In this document: positions 42,179-51,589 of the stretch, one piece after another | How the letters are laid out: every line of letters starts with the position of its first letter | Position numbering within the stretch: position 1 is the stretch's first letter | DNA from: CAVYGN01 sp963796325 | Lineage (GTDB): Bacteria > Spirochaetota > Brevinematia > Brevinematales > JAOACQ01 | Reading direction: 5' to 3' | Length of the DNA stretch: 64,000 nt | Assembly (NCBI GenBank): GCA_963796325.1 | Contig: CAWCLF010000003.1 | Span: 496,001 to 560,000, forward strand | The notes under the pieces: model-generated | Databases searched by the model: none | Seen by the model: only the letters and a program-made list of their open reading frames with translations | Told to the model about the DNA's origin: nothing | Position numbers and translations under genes: made by a program

Positions 42179-43075
42179 ATGAAAACGAATAAGATTATCA
42201 TTTTATTTCTTTTAATGGAGATATTTATTGTATTAGGAAGCATATATGCTGTAAAGCCGGAGCAGGCTTTGCTGTTTATTGTAGCTCATATGCTATATGA
42301 AGATTCCTATGATAGAAATTGGGCGAATGGGGAATTGGGAAGGATGAGGGGGGAGGATTATTTTACCAACCGGCAGGAGGTAGACTTTTGCAACGCGATC
42401 GAGCGGGGCGATACAGGGAAGATGAAGAAACTGCTCGAGGAGGGCCTGGATATAAATGCTGTGGGGAAGGACGAATCGATGACTTTCCTCATATGGTCGT
42501 ATATAAAGCAAAATAAAGAAAGCTATCAATACCTGCTGGAGAACGGAGCGAACCCGAACATTTACTTCATTGATATAGGATTATTTGGGAATGGTGATGA
42601 TAAAATGAAATTTAAATATTCAATGATGGATTTCGCTGTTAAAAATACAAACGATAATGATTATCTTAAACTTGCATTGGAACATGGCGGAGATCCGAAC
42701 GCAACAGAATGTTATTTTGATGGTAATGTCATTCAGAGTGTAATGATAATTTTTAAGGCGATTAGTAGTGGAAGTCTTGAATATGTCCAAATGCTGGTTG
42801 AAGCTGGGGCTACTGTGAATGTCGGAGTACACGGAAATCTTAAATACACGCCTTTGTTGAGTGCAATTGACGATGGAAGATACGATATTGTATATTATTT
42901 GCTTGAAAAGGGTGACAAACCAGGATTACTTGACAAACCTTTGATTATTAAAAGTATAAAACAAGATTTGGATGGAACTTTTCCTACACGAGATGGGCAG
43001 AATTTCAAGGATTATCGCGATAAAGTGATAAAGTTATTGGAGAAAGATGGAATTAATTTCGGACAGACGAATTGA
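42179..43075 (+). CDS. Exported ankyrin-repeat protein, candidate immunity protein
   Basis: 298 residues with a signal or anchor segment (IIILFLLMEIFIVLGSIYA), then ankyrin-type repeats: DFCNAIERGDTGKMKKLLEEGLDINAV, YLLENGANPNIYF, LALEHGGDPNA, MLVEAGATVNVG, IVYYLLEKGD. It starts one base after the lipase gene stop (TAGATG), so the two are coupled. Ankyrin proteins are a known immunity type next to lipase-like polymorphic toxins; export to the periplasm fits a periplasm-acting lipase. The role is inferred from these two facts. Confidence 0.8.
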   Translation: MKTNKIIILFLLMEIFIVLGSIYAVKPEQALLFIVAHMLYEDSYDRNWANGELGRMRGEDYFTNRQEVDFCNAIERGDTGKMKKLLEEGLDINAVGKDESMTFLIWSYIKQNKESYQYLLENGANPNIYFIDIGLFGNGDDKMKFKYSMMDFAVKNTNDNDYLKLALEHGGDPNATECYFDGNVIQSVMIIFKAISSGSLEYVQMLVEAGATVNVGVHGNLKYTPLLSAIDDGRYDIVYYLLEKGDKPGLLDKPLIIKSIKQDLDGTFPTRDGQNFKDYRDKVIKLLEKDGINFGQTN

Positions 43076-43104
43076 ATGTATAAAATGCAATAAAATATAA
43101 GACA

Positions 43105-43471
43105 GGTTATAGGAATAAGGATAGTTTGATTATCCCCGCATTACGAGGAAGCGTAATGAGGCTGCGAAACGAAGTGAGCATAGCCGAATTATCCCTGAGC
43201 GATAGCGAAGGGGTAGAGCCGCCGGCGAAAAACGGCGATAAGCGGGCGGACTGTTTGAGGGACTTTTTGCCTGGTGCAATACGCGTCTAAAAAAAACATA
43301 AAGAATTTTAAATAAAATCCTTGCAAAAAGACCTGAGTTCCGCCCGCAGCCGTTTTGAGCCTGTGCGGCTCAAGCTGACGAGTACAGCGGGGAAAGTTTT
43401 CTTTCTGGTTCGCTTTCTTTTGCTTTTTCAAAAGAAAGCGACGCTTCTACGACCCCTCCGCCGGAAGGTTC
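43105..43471 (+). repeat. RHS cassette leader repeat, copy 3 (divergent)
   Basis: Begins GGTTATAGGAATAAGGATAG like copies 1 and 2 but differs in the centre (43270-43330). The hairpin stem is 12 bp (43411-43422 with 43429-43440). There is no IS directly upstream, so this copy shows the natural start of the repeat. Confidence 0.75.
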
Positions 43472-44378
43472 ATGACCACAGACCCGATAAGCGACCCATC
43501 GAGGCGCTACGCCCCCGCAGGGCTCAACAGGTATGTTTACTGCGTCAACAGGCCGCTGTATTATACCGACCCGCAAGGACGGTGGTACCTTGATTTAGGA
43601 ATCATCGGGATAGGAAACGACGATACTACAGGAAACTTCATATTCGGCGTAGGGTTCGGTTTAAGCAATTTTGTATGGCAGCAGGACGGCAGCGGGAATA
43701 TTTCGAACTACCAGACTTTCGTAGGGCTTAACATAGCCAACCAGAAGCTCGGAATGGGATACAGCTATGACGAAAAGTCATTGTATGACGAGGAAGAATT
43801 ATCATTCGGAATACAATATTACTGTTTCAATGCCAATATCAGTTTTTATCATAAGAAGACGTGGAACAGCAAAGAAGAATGGTCGAGCGTGAACGGCAGC
43901 GCGGGGATCAGCTATTACGGGATAGGCGTCGGAGCTGAGGCGGGGATCAGCTCATATACCAACAGCCAGGGCCAGACGACTACTAACGGCGATATCGGTA
44001 TATACGCGGGATATAATAGTAATGATATAACGATAGGCATTAGTGCGCAGTGGAACTATATGAACGGTCAGTACACAGGAATGGATATAGGTATGAATGC
44101 AAGTGTTGGCGGATTGTCTTTCGGCACTAATGCATACTTTGACGCCCAGGGACATTATGTCGGATGGACCGACACGATCTCGTTAGGGTTTAGCCCCGCC
44201 GGCTCCGGTGCCAGTTCAGTTGTCGGCCTGACATGGGGTGAACAGAACGGTAATCGAATCCTGGCAGGCTTCGGCGGAATATATTTCAATCCGATAATAA
44301 ATTTCACGGCAATGGCGAATGCGGAAGTGGCGAAGATGCCGTATAGTACAAGGCAGACCCTCACAAGTGCAGGAGTGA
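43472..44378 (+). pseudogene. Orphan RHS C-terminal cassette, tip lost to an insertion
   Basis: About 302 native residues: the RHS core end (MTTDPISDPSRRYAPAGLNR) and the same Gly/Tyr-rich module as the 33130 cassette (ISSYTNSQGQT, ELSFGIQYYCFNANISFYHKK). Sequence agreement with that cassette ends at MPYSTRQTLTSAGVT. There the IS end CCCCGTGCTACGG begins (44379) and the frame stops soon after. The toxin tip and any immunity gene are gone. Confidence 0.85.
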
Positions 44379-44955
44379 CCCCGTGCTACGGAAAAATTAA
44401 TTTTAGCGGTCGAGAGATAACAGTTTAAGGTAAAGAAGGATCGTATAGATGGGAAAAAGCAATAATTTGAAAAAAAAGTAACATTTTTTACGTGAAATAT
44501 GAGATAATATAATCATTAAGAACTGGAAATTTAAAGAAAGAGAGCAGAGTACTGGCGTGGTCATAAGACTAAGGTTAGAAATCGTAAGAGAGAATCTGTA
44601 ATTTAAGCCGGAAGCGCTGACAGCCTGTAGTAGTGATGTACCAGTCCGCCGAGGATGGGTTTTGATACAATCCTGCCTTCGGTTTGAGGAATATAGCCTT
44701 TGGGAACCTGAAGGCCGATGCCCTGGTGAGGCCGCTGGCCGTTGTAGTAATTAATATATTCGGCAAGAATATTCCTGAGACGGTTTTCTGTGAATAAGAC
44801 AAACCAGTCAAGGCATTGACGGCGGAGTGTGCCGACGAAACGCTCGGCGACGGGATTCATGTTGGGAGAATACGGAGAAATCCTGATATGCCTGAAATGG
44901 AAAAGCTTCCAGCAGAACCAGTAAAACTCGCCCGAGCCGTCGTGCAGAAGATAAG
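44379..44955 (-). mobile_element. rve-type insertion sequence, copy 2 (truncated)
   Basis: Matches the left 580 bp of the 27129-28550 element, including GTGCTACGG and the C-terminal part of its transposase (MNPVAERFVGTLRRQ, GIGLQVPKG). Similarity stops near 44955, so the rest of the element has been deleted. The remaining frame (about 44603-44950) is a transposase pseudogene. Confidence 0.8.
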
Positions 44956-45068
44956 GGAAATAATCCGGGTTATCTTGAGATGTTAAGTATTTGTATTATT
45001 GTATTAGATTAAGAAAAGAGATAAAATATATTGAAGTCTAAACATCACGAGTTATCTCGAGGTAAAAA

Positions 45069-45329
45069 ATGCCTGAAATTAGTTCTTTTTATGGTATTAT
45101 TGTCAGAATGTTTTCTGACGATCATAATCCGCCGCATTTTCATGCATTTTATAATGAATTTGAAGTTTTGGTATCCATACAAAACTTCAGAATTATAAGA
45201 GGATATTTTCCACCGAAAGCACTTGGGTTGATAATGGAATGGTCGGAAATGTATCGGGAAGAATTGCTAGAAAACTGGAATTTAACAATAAATTTAAAGC
45301 ATACTTTTAAAATTGATCCTTTAAAATAG
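45069..45329 (+). CDS. DUF4160 protein
   Basis: 86 residues. The start MPEISSFYGIIVRMFSDDHNPPHFHAFY is the DUF4160 signature. Proteins of this type are usually paired with DUF2442 and are thought to be TA-like; here the pair begins after a truncated IS. The partner starts 12 bp downstream. Activity is not known. Confidence 0.85.
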   Translation: MPEISSFYGIIVRMFSDDHNPPHFHAFYNEFEVLVSIQNFRIIRGYFPPKALGLIMEWSEMYREELLENWNLTINLKHTFKIDPLK

Positions 45330-45341
45330 GAGACAGAAATT

Positions 45342-45626
45342 ATGAATTTTAATGTTGTTAAAGCAAATTATATTAAAGATTATCAAATCGAATTGACTTT
45401 TCAGGACGGTTCAATAGGAATTGCAGATCTTATCGGGTACGTGGGGAAAGGGGAAGTTTTCGATAATTTTCAGGATAAAGAATATTTCAAAAACTTCCGG
45501 ATTGAATTTGGAACACTAACATGGGGTAATGGAGAAACGGATATTGCACCTGAGACGCTCTATTCAAAAGCGACCGGGAAAACAATTTTACTTGAAGAAG
45601 AGCTTGAAATTCATAATGCATTATAA
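45342..45626 (+). CDS. DUF2442 protein
   Basis: 94 residues with YQIELTFQDGSIGIADL, then KEYFKNFRIEFGTLTWGNGETDIAPETLY, the DUF2442 pattern. Some relatives are NADB- or DNA-binding regulators. It is paired with the DUF4160 gene, and GGAGACAG is the likely ribosome site. Confidence 0.85.
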   Translation: MNFNVVKANYIKDYQIELTFQDGSIGIADLIGYVGKGEVFDNFQDKEYFKNFRIEFGTLTWGNGETDIAPETLYSKATGKTILLEEELEIHNAL

Positions 45627-45739
45627 GCCCGAAATCTTAATATAGTCAATACAACTAACGGATGGTTACTTTTCTCCGGGTAATCTTACAATAGCGTCGG
45701 AACAGGACCGGGAAGATATCGAATATAATCAGGACAGTA

Positions 45740-47035
45740 TTGTATCGTATGAATAGACATTTTATCTTGATCATCCTGGCGGTCATTCTAATACTGATAA
45801 ATTACGGCCTCTATGCCCAGGATATTGTTTCGAACTTTTATCAGGGTAATACCAACTTTAATGTAACGAACATCGGTGAAATTACGACAAACGGACAATC
45901 CAAACAAAATAGGTCCTTAATAAAATTCGGCGGGAAATTGTTCAATCTTACATCCGTAATTACCCCTGTTCAGCTTAGTAATTATCAGGCATATAACAGC
46001 TTCCCGGGCGACTTGTATCTCGAATACTATACAGAACCTTATGGCGGTTTTCTTGCGTCTGTAAATTATAACTACCTTACCGCCTATTTTCAGAACGACG
46101 GCGTTCAGGTTTCGACCAATACGAATTATTTATCGATAGGCGAGCTTTACCTTGACATACCTCTTGGGAATGCGGTTTTTATAAGGGTCGGCGACCAGCT
46201 TTCCCATTGGGGCGCCGGGCAATTCTGGACGCCTGAAGATTTTATCAATACATCGAAATTCGATCCGCTGGCTTTGGCTGATTTCCGCGGCGGCATAGAA
46301 GGGGCAATGCTCCGGGTCCCTTACCCGGGAGGCAACATTTATTTTCTGGCGGATTTTAACAATACTTTTCCTTTAACTTCGGTTTCTACTGACATAATCA
46401 ATGCAACGGCTCTGATTGAGCGTACCGAGGCGAGTATTGGGGATTATGTATACGGGCTGACCGTTTATTATAAATCCGGGACGGAACCGATTTTCGGGTT
46501 TGATTTTTCGCGGTTATTGTCAGACTTTAAATTATACGGCGAAGGTGCATATTCTCCGCATGGCTATGTAGAAAAAGCCGATGCCGTTGATGTAACGCCT
46601 GTCTTGATCCAATCCGATAACCCGGTTTTTACATTCACTCTCGGAGGCAGCGAATCGTTCGGAGACATGAATCAATGGTTGTTTTATATTGATTTTTATT
46701 ACAATAGCGACGGTTATGATGATAATGACCTCTATAGGGAATTGATGAGTAAATATTCTTATGTCTTTCAGCCCCTCTATATAGGCAAATATTATATGCA
46801 TGCGGGGATTACCGGTTCAAAGTTCATGGCGGACGAATTGAACACCGACTTGAAAACGGTTATAAACCTTTCGGACGGTTCGTATTATATAAGGCTGTCC
46901 TTTATTTTTAATATGAATGGGTTCCTGCCGTTTACATTGAGTGCTTCCTATTCCGGGGGAGGCGAGGACAGGGAATTTACAATATCGGGCAATAACAGCC
47001 TGGGCTTTAATCTGAGCATGATGGTTGAATTTTAA
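45740..47035 (+). CDS. Predicted outer-membrane beta-barrel protein
   Basis: About 430 residues with a signal segment (ILIILAVILILINYGLYAQ, cleavage probably after YAQ). The rest is made of alternating hydrophobic strands with many aromatic turns (LYLEYYTEPYGGFLASVNYNY, YIDFYYNSDGYDDND) and ends with a terminal Phe (SLGFNLSMMVEF), as barrel proteins do. AGGACAG lies 5 nt before a TTG at 45740; an ATG at 45749 is also possible. The ligand is unknown. The G+C content is higher than in the neighbouring genes. Confidence 0.75.
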   Translation: MYRMNRHFILIILAVILILINYGLYAQDIVSNFYQGNTNFNVTNIGEITTNGQSKQNRSLIKFGGKLFNLTSVITPVQLSNYQAYNSFPGDLYLEYYTEPYGGFLASVNYNYLTAYFQNDGVQVSTNTNYLSIGELYLDIPLGNAVFIRVGDQLSHWGAGQFWTPEDFINTSKFDPLALADFRGGIEGAMLRVPYPGGNIYFLADFNNTFPLTSVSTDIINATALIERTEASIGDYVYGLTVYYKSGTEPIFGFDFSRLLSDFKLYGEGAYSPHGYVEKADAVDVTPVLIQSDNPVFTFTLGGSESFGDMNQWLFYIDFYYNSDGYDDNDLYRELMSKYSYVFQPLYIGKYYMHAGITGSKFMADELNTDLKTVINLSDGSYYIRLSFIFNMNGFLPFTLSASYSGGGEDREFTISGNNSLGFNLSMMVEF

Positions 47036-47781
47036 ACAGGAAAATTTTGAATATAAATTTGTAATTTAAATAATAATCTTATAAAATACACTTGGTACGA
47101 GTTTGGTACTGATTTGGTACGGTCGTTTTAAGCTCAATAAAGGGGCAGGTTGATTTAACTTATTTATTTACAGTTAGTTGCAAAAATTCGTTTGTTCAAA
47201 AATAATCCCCTCATCTCCACATAAGCCCTTTAGTAAATCCTTTCAATTCAATTAGTTAAAAAATCATGGGATTTGAACTATATTCTGGTTTGGTTGGCGA
47301 ACACCGGGAATCATGGTATTATTTATATCGTGGCTCGCGTTTTTTAATTAATGAGCTCATGCCTTTTTACTTCAGACGTATTTTGACTGAAACGATCAGG
47401 ACTAAAGCCGGATCTTTTCTTGCGGACATCTCCGCCCTTATACTTTTCCGGATATCTCCGAGAGAATTTCAGTAGAGCAGTTTATAGTATCATTTCCGAA
47501 CTCCGCTGAAGCTATCATTCTTTTCTTTCTTGTTTATATCCTGTATAATCAGTAAGATCAATGAAAATAAAGACTCCTTAACAATTCTATTAACAATTTT
47601 AATTAAAATATAACAAATTATAAATGAATATATGCTTGTATTTTTTCAGAATTGCAATAATATCAAGGTTAAAATAAAGATGGCCGTAAAAAAACGCCGA
47701 CCCTGGCCTGGTATTTCAATCAATTGTACGTTTTTCAGCAAGCCTTAAGCACTTTCTCATCATTAATTGGAGGCTTTGTTT
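47036..47781. other. Non-coding region with 11-bp-spaced TTGGTAC repeats
   Basis: No convincing gene in about 740 bp; a 69-residue frame at 47266-47475 has no recognisable features and no ribosome site. Three TTGGTAC copies start at 47092, 47103 and 47114, one helical turn apart. A related pair occurs at 60190. A possible promoter for glgA lies at 47636-47663. Confidence 0.5.
47636..47663 (+). promoter_or_regulatory. Possible promoter of glgA
   Basis: TTGTAT (47636-47641), 16-bp spacer and TAATAT (47658-47663). The leader to the glgA start would be about 110 nt. The region is A+T-rich, so a chance match is possible. Confidence 0.35.
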
Positions 47782-49341
47782 ATGTCCAATGAAAAGATCA
47801 GGGTTTTGATAGCAGCAAGCGAAGCCGTACCTTTTGCTAAAGCCAGCGGGCAGGCTGATGTTGTTGGCGCGCTTGCAAAAGAATTCAAAAAGAATGGCGT
47901 GGAAATCAGGATAATCATTCCCAAATACTCTGCCGTTTACGATTATATAGAACAAAATAAAATAAAGATTGAAAAAACAACCGACATTTTCATAAAAATC
48001 AGGAGTAAAGAGATAAAAGCAAGCGTGGACCAGGTTACTTATAACGGGGTCGTATATTATTTCGTGGACAACCCGTTTTATTTCAAGCGCAACGGCATCT
48101 ATATGGACAGCAAGACACGCATTGATTATAGCGACAGTCTCGAGCGTTTTGTTTTCTTTTGTAAATCCGTTCTGGAATATGCCAGGGCTTGCAAATACAA
48201 ACCGGATATAATTCAATGCAACAACTGGCAAAACGGACTTATTCCGGTTTATCTAAAAACTCTCTATAAAAAGGACCCTTTTTTTAAAAATACTTATACT
48301 ATACAGGTAATTCATAACCTTTATTACCAGGGAATTTTCCCGGTCGAACAGTTCACAATGACCGGAATTGAGTGGAAATATTATGGAGACGATTTTGAAT
48401 ATTTCGGTTATATCAACATTTTAAAAGGCGCGATTATTTTTTCCGATATGATCGTTACAGTCAGCAAAACTTATGCAAATGAAATTCAGACATCGGAATT
48501 CGGCTGCGCTCTTGACAAAATACTGAAGGTTAAATACGCCCAGGGCAAATTAATCGGCATTGTAAACGGGGCTGATTACACGGAATGGAACCCGGCAGGC
48601 GACATCCATCTAAAAAATAAATATAATATTACATATGACATAAAATCCCTTGAAAACAAAAAAAGGATCAAGAAAATGTTCCTTAGTGACAGTGGCCTGG
48701 TGAATGCCGATCCGAATACGCCTCTATTGGGCATGGTTTCAAGATTAGCCGACCAGAAGGGTTTTGACCTTATTTTTCATATAATTGACAAACTTTTAAA
48801 AACCGGAGTTTATTTTACAGTATTAGGGATAGGAAAACACGAGTATGAAGAAAGGCTTAAAACCCTCAAGAAAAAGTATCCTGATCAGACAGCCGTATTT
48901 ATAGATTTCAATATTCCGCTTTCTCATTATATTGAATCCGCGGCTGACATATTTCTTATGCCGTCCAGGTTCGAACCCTGCGGCCTTAACCAGATTTACA
49001 GCCTTAAATATGGGACAATACCCGTTGTTCGGAATACAGGCGGTCTTGCCGATACCGTCAGGGACGGCAAAACAGGTTTTGTCTTTTCATCATACAGCCC
49101 CGATGAATTTCTCAGTACTCTTAATAAGGCAATAAATACATATAAAAACGAACCTGAAAAATGGGGTAAAATGATCGAAAAAGCGATGAAAGAGAACTGG
49201 TCCTGGGGAAAGGCGGCTAAAAAATACTGCGAACTATACCGGAAGATGCTGAATCGACCCCGGGAAACGAAAAAGAAAGTGAAGTCTGCCAAAAGCGGGG
49301 AAGGGACCGGAGATCGGGTGTACAGGCAGAATGGAGTCTAA
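47782..49341 (+). CDS. glgA: Glycogen synthase (GT5 family)
   Basis: 519 residues, starting at the ATG at 47782 with GGAGG 8 nt upstream; a TTG at 47767 would add five residues. Order: N-terminal GT5 domain with ASEAVPFAKASGQADVVGAL, then the middle region (CNNWQNGLIP, VIHNLYYQGIFP), and the C-terminal half with GMVSRLADQKGFDLI, FLMPSRFEPCGLNQIYSLKYGTIPVVRNTGGLADTV. The N-terminal KTGGL element that binds the glucose donor reads KASGQ here, a change at two conserved positions. No other glycogen genes are near. The C-terminal 25 residues are basic. Confidence 0.9.
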   Translation: MSNEKIRVLIAASEAVPFAKASGQADVVGALAKEFKKNGVEIRIIIPKYSAVYDYIEQNKIKIEKTTDIFIKIRSKEIKASVDQVTYNGVVYYFVDNPFYFKRNGIYMDSKTRIDYSDSLERFVFFCKSVLEYARACKYKPDIIQCNNWQNGLIPVYLKTLYKKDPFFKNTYTIQVIHNLYYQGIFPVEQFTMTGIEWKYYGDDFEYFGYINILKGAIIFSDMIVTVSKTYANEIQTSEFGCALDKILKVKYAQGKLIGIVNGADYTEWNPAGDIHLKNKYNITYDIKSLENKKRIKKMFLSDSGLVNADPNTPLLGMVSRLADQKGFDLIFHIIDKLLKTGVYFTVLGIGKHEYEERLKTLKKKYPDQTAVFIDFNIPLSHYIESAADIFLMPSRFEPCGLNQIYSLKYGTIPVVRNTGGLADTVRDGKTGFVFSSYSPDEFLSTLNKAINTYKNEPEKWGKMIEKAMKENWSWGKAAKKYCELYRKMLNRPRETKKKVKSAKSGEGTGDRVYRQNGV

Positions 49342-50127
49342 ATGAGGGATAAAATATTTTATTTCTCAGGTACAGGAAATTCATTTGCGGTAGCAAAAGA
49401 ACTCAGCCGATTGCTACCGGATACTGAATTGGAATCAATTGCTATCCTGAATTCAAATAGGCATATAGATGTGACTTGTGAAATTGCGGGGTTTGTTTTC
49501 CCGGTCTATTTATTAAGCATGCCCGGAATAGTCGTTGAATTTATTAAGAAATTGATTTTCCTCGATAAACCGTACATATTCTGCATAGCAACTAATAATA
49601 AAAACCCCGGTTTTACTCTTTTACAAATTGAAAGGCTGTTAAAAAATAAAAAACAAAAATTAGCGGTGGGTTTTTCGATTGTTATGCCGGGTAATTCTCT
49701 TATTATCGGTGATTTAACTAATTCATTAGAAATTCAAAAGGAAAAACTTGAAAAAGCCAAAGAACAAGTAAAATCGATTGCAGTACAAATTAAAATGAAA
49801 TATAATGGCGAAATAGACAGGTCCGGCAGTTTAAAAAACCGTATCAAAGGATTTATTTATCATCTTATTATATTCCATATATACAAGACGCCTTCAAAAT
49901 TCAATGTAACTTCTGAATGCAACCGATGCCTCAAATGCATCAGAGTATGCCCCAGGAATAATATTAAAATGGTTCAGAATAAAATTAAATGGGGTTCTAA
50001 ATGCGAACAATGTTTAGCCTGCTTTCATTGGTGCCCAAAAGCAGCTATTCAAATTGGGAAACATACAATCGGTAAAAAAAGGTATCATCATCCGGATGTA
50101 AGATTGAAAGAAATGTTCCTTAGATAG
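49342..50127 (+). CDS. EFR1-family flavodoxin-ferredoxin fusion
   Basis: 261 residues. The N-terminal flavodoxin-like half has the FMN loop FSGTGNSFAVAKEL and GFVFPVYLLSMPGIV. The C-terminal part has two 4Fe-4S motifs, CNRCLKCIRVCP and CEQCLACFHWCP. EFR1 proteins are thought to carry low-potential electrons. It starts on the base after the glgA stop (TAAATG) with GGAG upstream, so the two genes are coupled. Confidence 0.9.
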   Translation: MRDKIFYFSGTGNSFAVAKELSRLLPDTELESIAILNSNRHIDVTCEIAGFVFPVYLLSMPGIVVEFIKKLIFLDKPYIFCIATNNKNPGFTLLQIERLLKNKKQKLAVGFSIVMPGNSLIIGDLTNSLEIQKEKLEKAKEQVKSIAVQIKMKYNGEIDRSGSLKNRIKGFIYHLIIFHIYKTPSKFNVTSECNRCLKCIRVCPRNNIKMVQNKIKWGSKCEQCLACFHWCPKAAIQIGKHTIGKKRYHHPDVRLKEMFLR

Positions 50128-50400
50128 ATATTTCTCCTTGAGAGCCGGCTCAAATAGTGAAATTTGATAATCTTTGGGGCGGGATTAGAATAATGGTTTG
50201 GATCAGAATTTAATAATGGTCTGCATGCGATGTAAAACTGCCAATTGTCGCTGGATAACGAACAATTTGTGAAATTATTCCGTGTGAATTGCTCCAATTT
50301 CCTCTATATTATTTTCGGAATGTATGAGGAGGACCCATAAATTTATCTAAATCGTATTGATTCTTTATAAAATAGTATTATAATAACACAAAATTAATAG

Positions 50401-50883
50401 TTGCACATGCCACTAATACATTTGAGGGTGCGGACATTGAAAAGCAATGAAAATTCTATTGGAAGATTGATTTCGATAATTTATCGCTTCGGTCACAGCC
50501 ATATAAGTAGAAAACTGGAAAATCAAAATATTGGAAGAGGGCAGCATAGTATTCTTCTGACTTTGTTTAGAAACGGCGGTATAAGCCAGCAAGAAATATC
50601 GGATTATTTACAACTTGATAAGAGCAGTATCGCAAAATGGATCAAAAAACTTGAAGATGGGGGTTATATTGAAAGAAGTGTTGATTTAATTGACAAACGT
50701 ATAAACAAAGTGTCTCTGACCCAAAAGGGTTTGGATATAATACCTATGGTGAAGAAAGCCATCGAAAATTGGGAAGATATTGTATTGTCAGATTTATCAG
50801 ATAATGAAAAACAGGTGCTTGAACAGGTGTTGATCAAAATGGCGGAAAAAAGAAAAACGTGTATTAATGCTGAAATCTGTTAA
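50401..50883 (+). CDS. MarR-family transcriptional regulator
   Basis: About 150-160 residues. The winged-helix core reads GRGQHSILLTLFRNGGISQQEISDYLQLDKSSIAKWIKKLEDGGYIERSVDLIDKRINKVSLTQKG, which is a clear MarR pattern with the DKR wing. The start is uncertain: TTG 50401, ATG 50407 or a GTG/TTG near 50430-50440. Target genes are unknown; it precedes a DUF2934/PilZ cluster. Confidence 0.88.
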   Translation: MHMPLIHLRVRTLKSNENSIGRLISIIYRFGHSHISRKLENQNIGRGQHSILLTLFRNGGISQQEISDYLQLDKSSIAKWIKKLEDGGYIERSVDLIDKRINKVSLTQKGLDIIPMVKKAIENWEDIVLSDLSDNEKQVLEQVLIKMAEKRKTCINAEIC

Positions 50884-50905
50884 GAAGAATATAAGGAGGA
50901 AAATT

Positions 50906-51142
50906 ATGCCTGATAAAAATAAAAAGACCATGACCAGAAAACCCTCAAAAAAAAGGAGTGCCGGCAAGAAGACTGTTACGAAGAAACCCGCTGCCAGGCC
51001 GGAATTTAATAATTTTTTGGATGAAATTAAAAAGCGGGCTCATGAAATATATCTGGAAAGACAGAAAAACGGGATCGGCGGAGATGAGATATCGGATTGG
51101 CTGCAGGCGGAAGAAGAGGTCAAGAATAAGTACAAAAGCTAA
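50906..51142 (+). CDS. DUF2934 protein
   Basis: 78 residues. The first 40 are very basic (KKTMTRKPSKKRSAGKKTVTKKP), like a nucleic-acid-binding tail. The rest matches DUF2934: FLDEIKKRAHEIYLERQKNGIGGDEISDWLQAEEEV. AAGGAGG lies 6 nt before the ATG at 50906. Confidence 0.78.
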   Translation: MPDKNKKTMTRKPSKKRSAGKKTVTKKPAARPEFNNFLDEIKKRAHEIYLERQKNGIGGDEISDWLQAEEEVKNKYKS

Positions 51143-51198
51143 AAAAAGCAGTTGAATAGAATATTGTATTTATTTATTGTGTTTTAAGCAGGTGCATA

Positions 51199-51489
51199 AT
51201 GGATTATGGTGAAGAAAGGCGGGAAGAAGAAAGGAAACCCCTTGTATTGGATTCCGAATATGAATTTAACGGTGCTTTGTGCCCATGCAAAATCATTAAT
51301 TTGGCATCCCGAAGCATTACATTGAATGTAAAAGAACCTCTTATAGTTGGGAACAGTATAAAAATAGTATTGGGTAAAGAAATTATCACTGCAAAAGTCA
51401 TCAGGGTAGATGGAGATGTCGCCGGAGCGATGTTTGACAAATTATCTGATGAACAACTGGATTATATCTTGAAATTAAAAAACGTCTAA
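51199..51489 (+). CDS. PilZ-like domain protein (degenerate)
   Basis: 96 residues with the PilZ fold pattern: EERREEERKPLVLDSEYEF, CKIINLASRSITLNV and MFDKLSDEQLDYILKLKNV. The cyclic-di-GMP motif RxxxR is present in a shifted form (RREEER), but D/NxSxxG is replaced by NLASRSI. So ligand binding is doubtful. It strongly resembles the product at 53311. Confidence 0.72.
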   Translation: MDYGEERREEERKPLVLDSEYEFNGALCPCKIINLASRSITLNVKEPLIVGNSIKIVLGKEIITAKVIRVDGDVAGAMFDKLSDEQLDYILKLKNV

Positions 51490-51589
51490 ATTTGGATAAG
51501 AATTTAATGGGAGCAGATTCCTAAACCTGGATAAAAGTCCTATTGACTGATATCCGGTATAGGGAGTAATATATCGATAAGGAAAAAAT

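Noticed and set aside
47266..47475. 69-residue frame in the gap before glgA
   Set aside because: No ribosome site, no recognisable features, surrounded by A+T-rich DNA.
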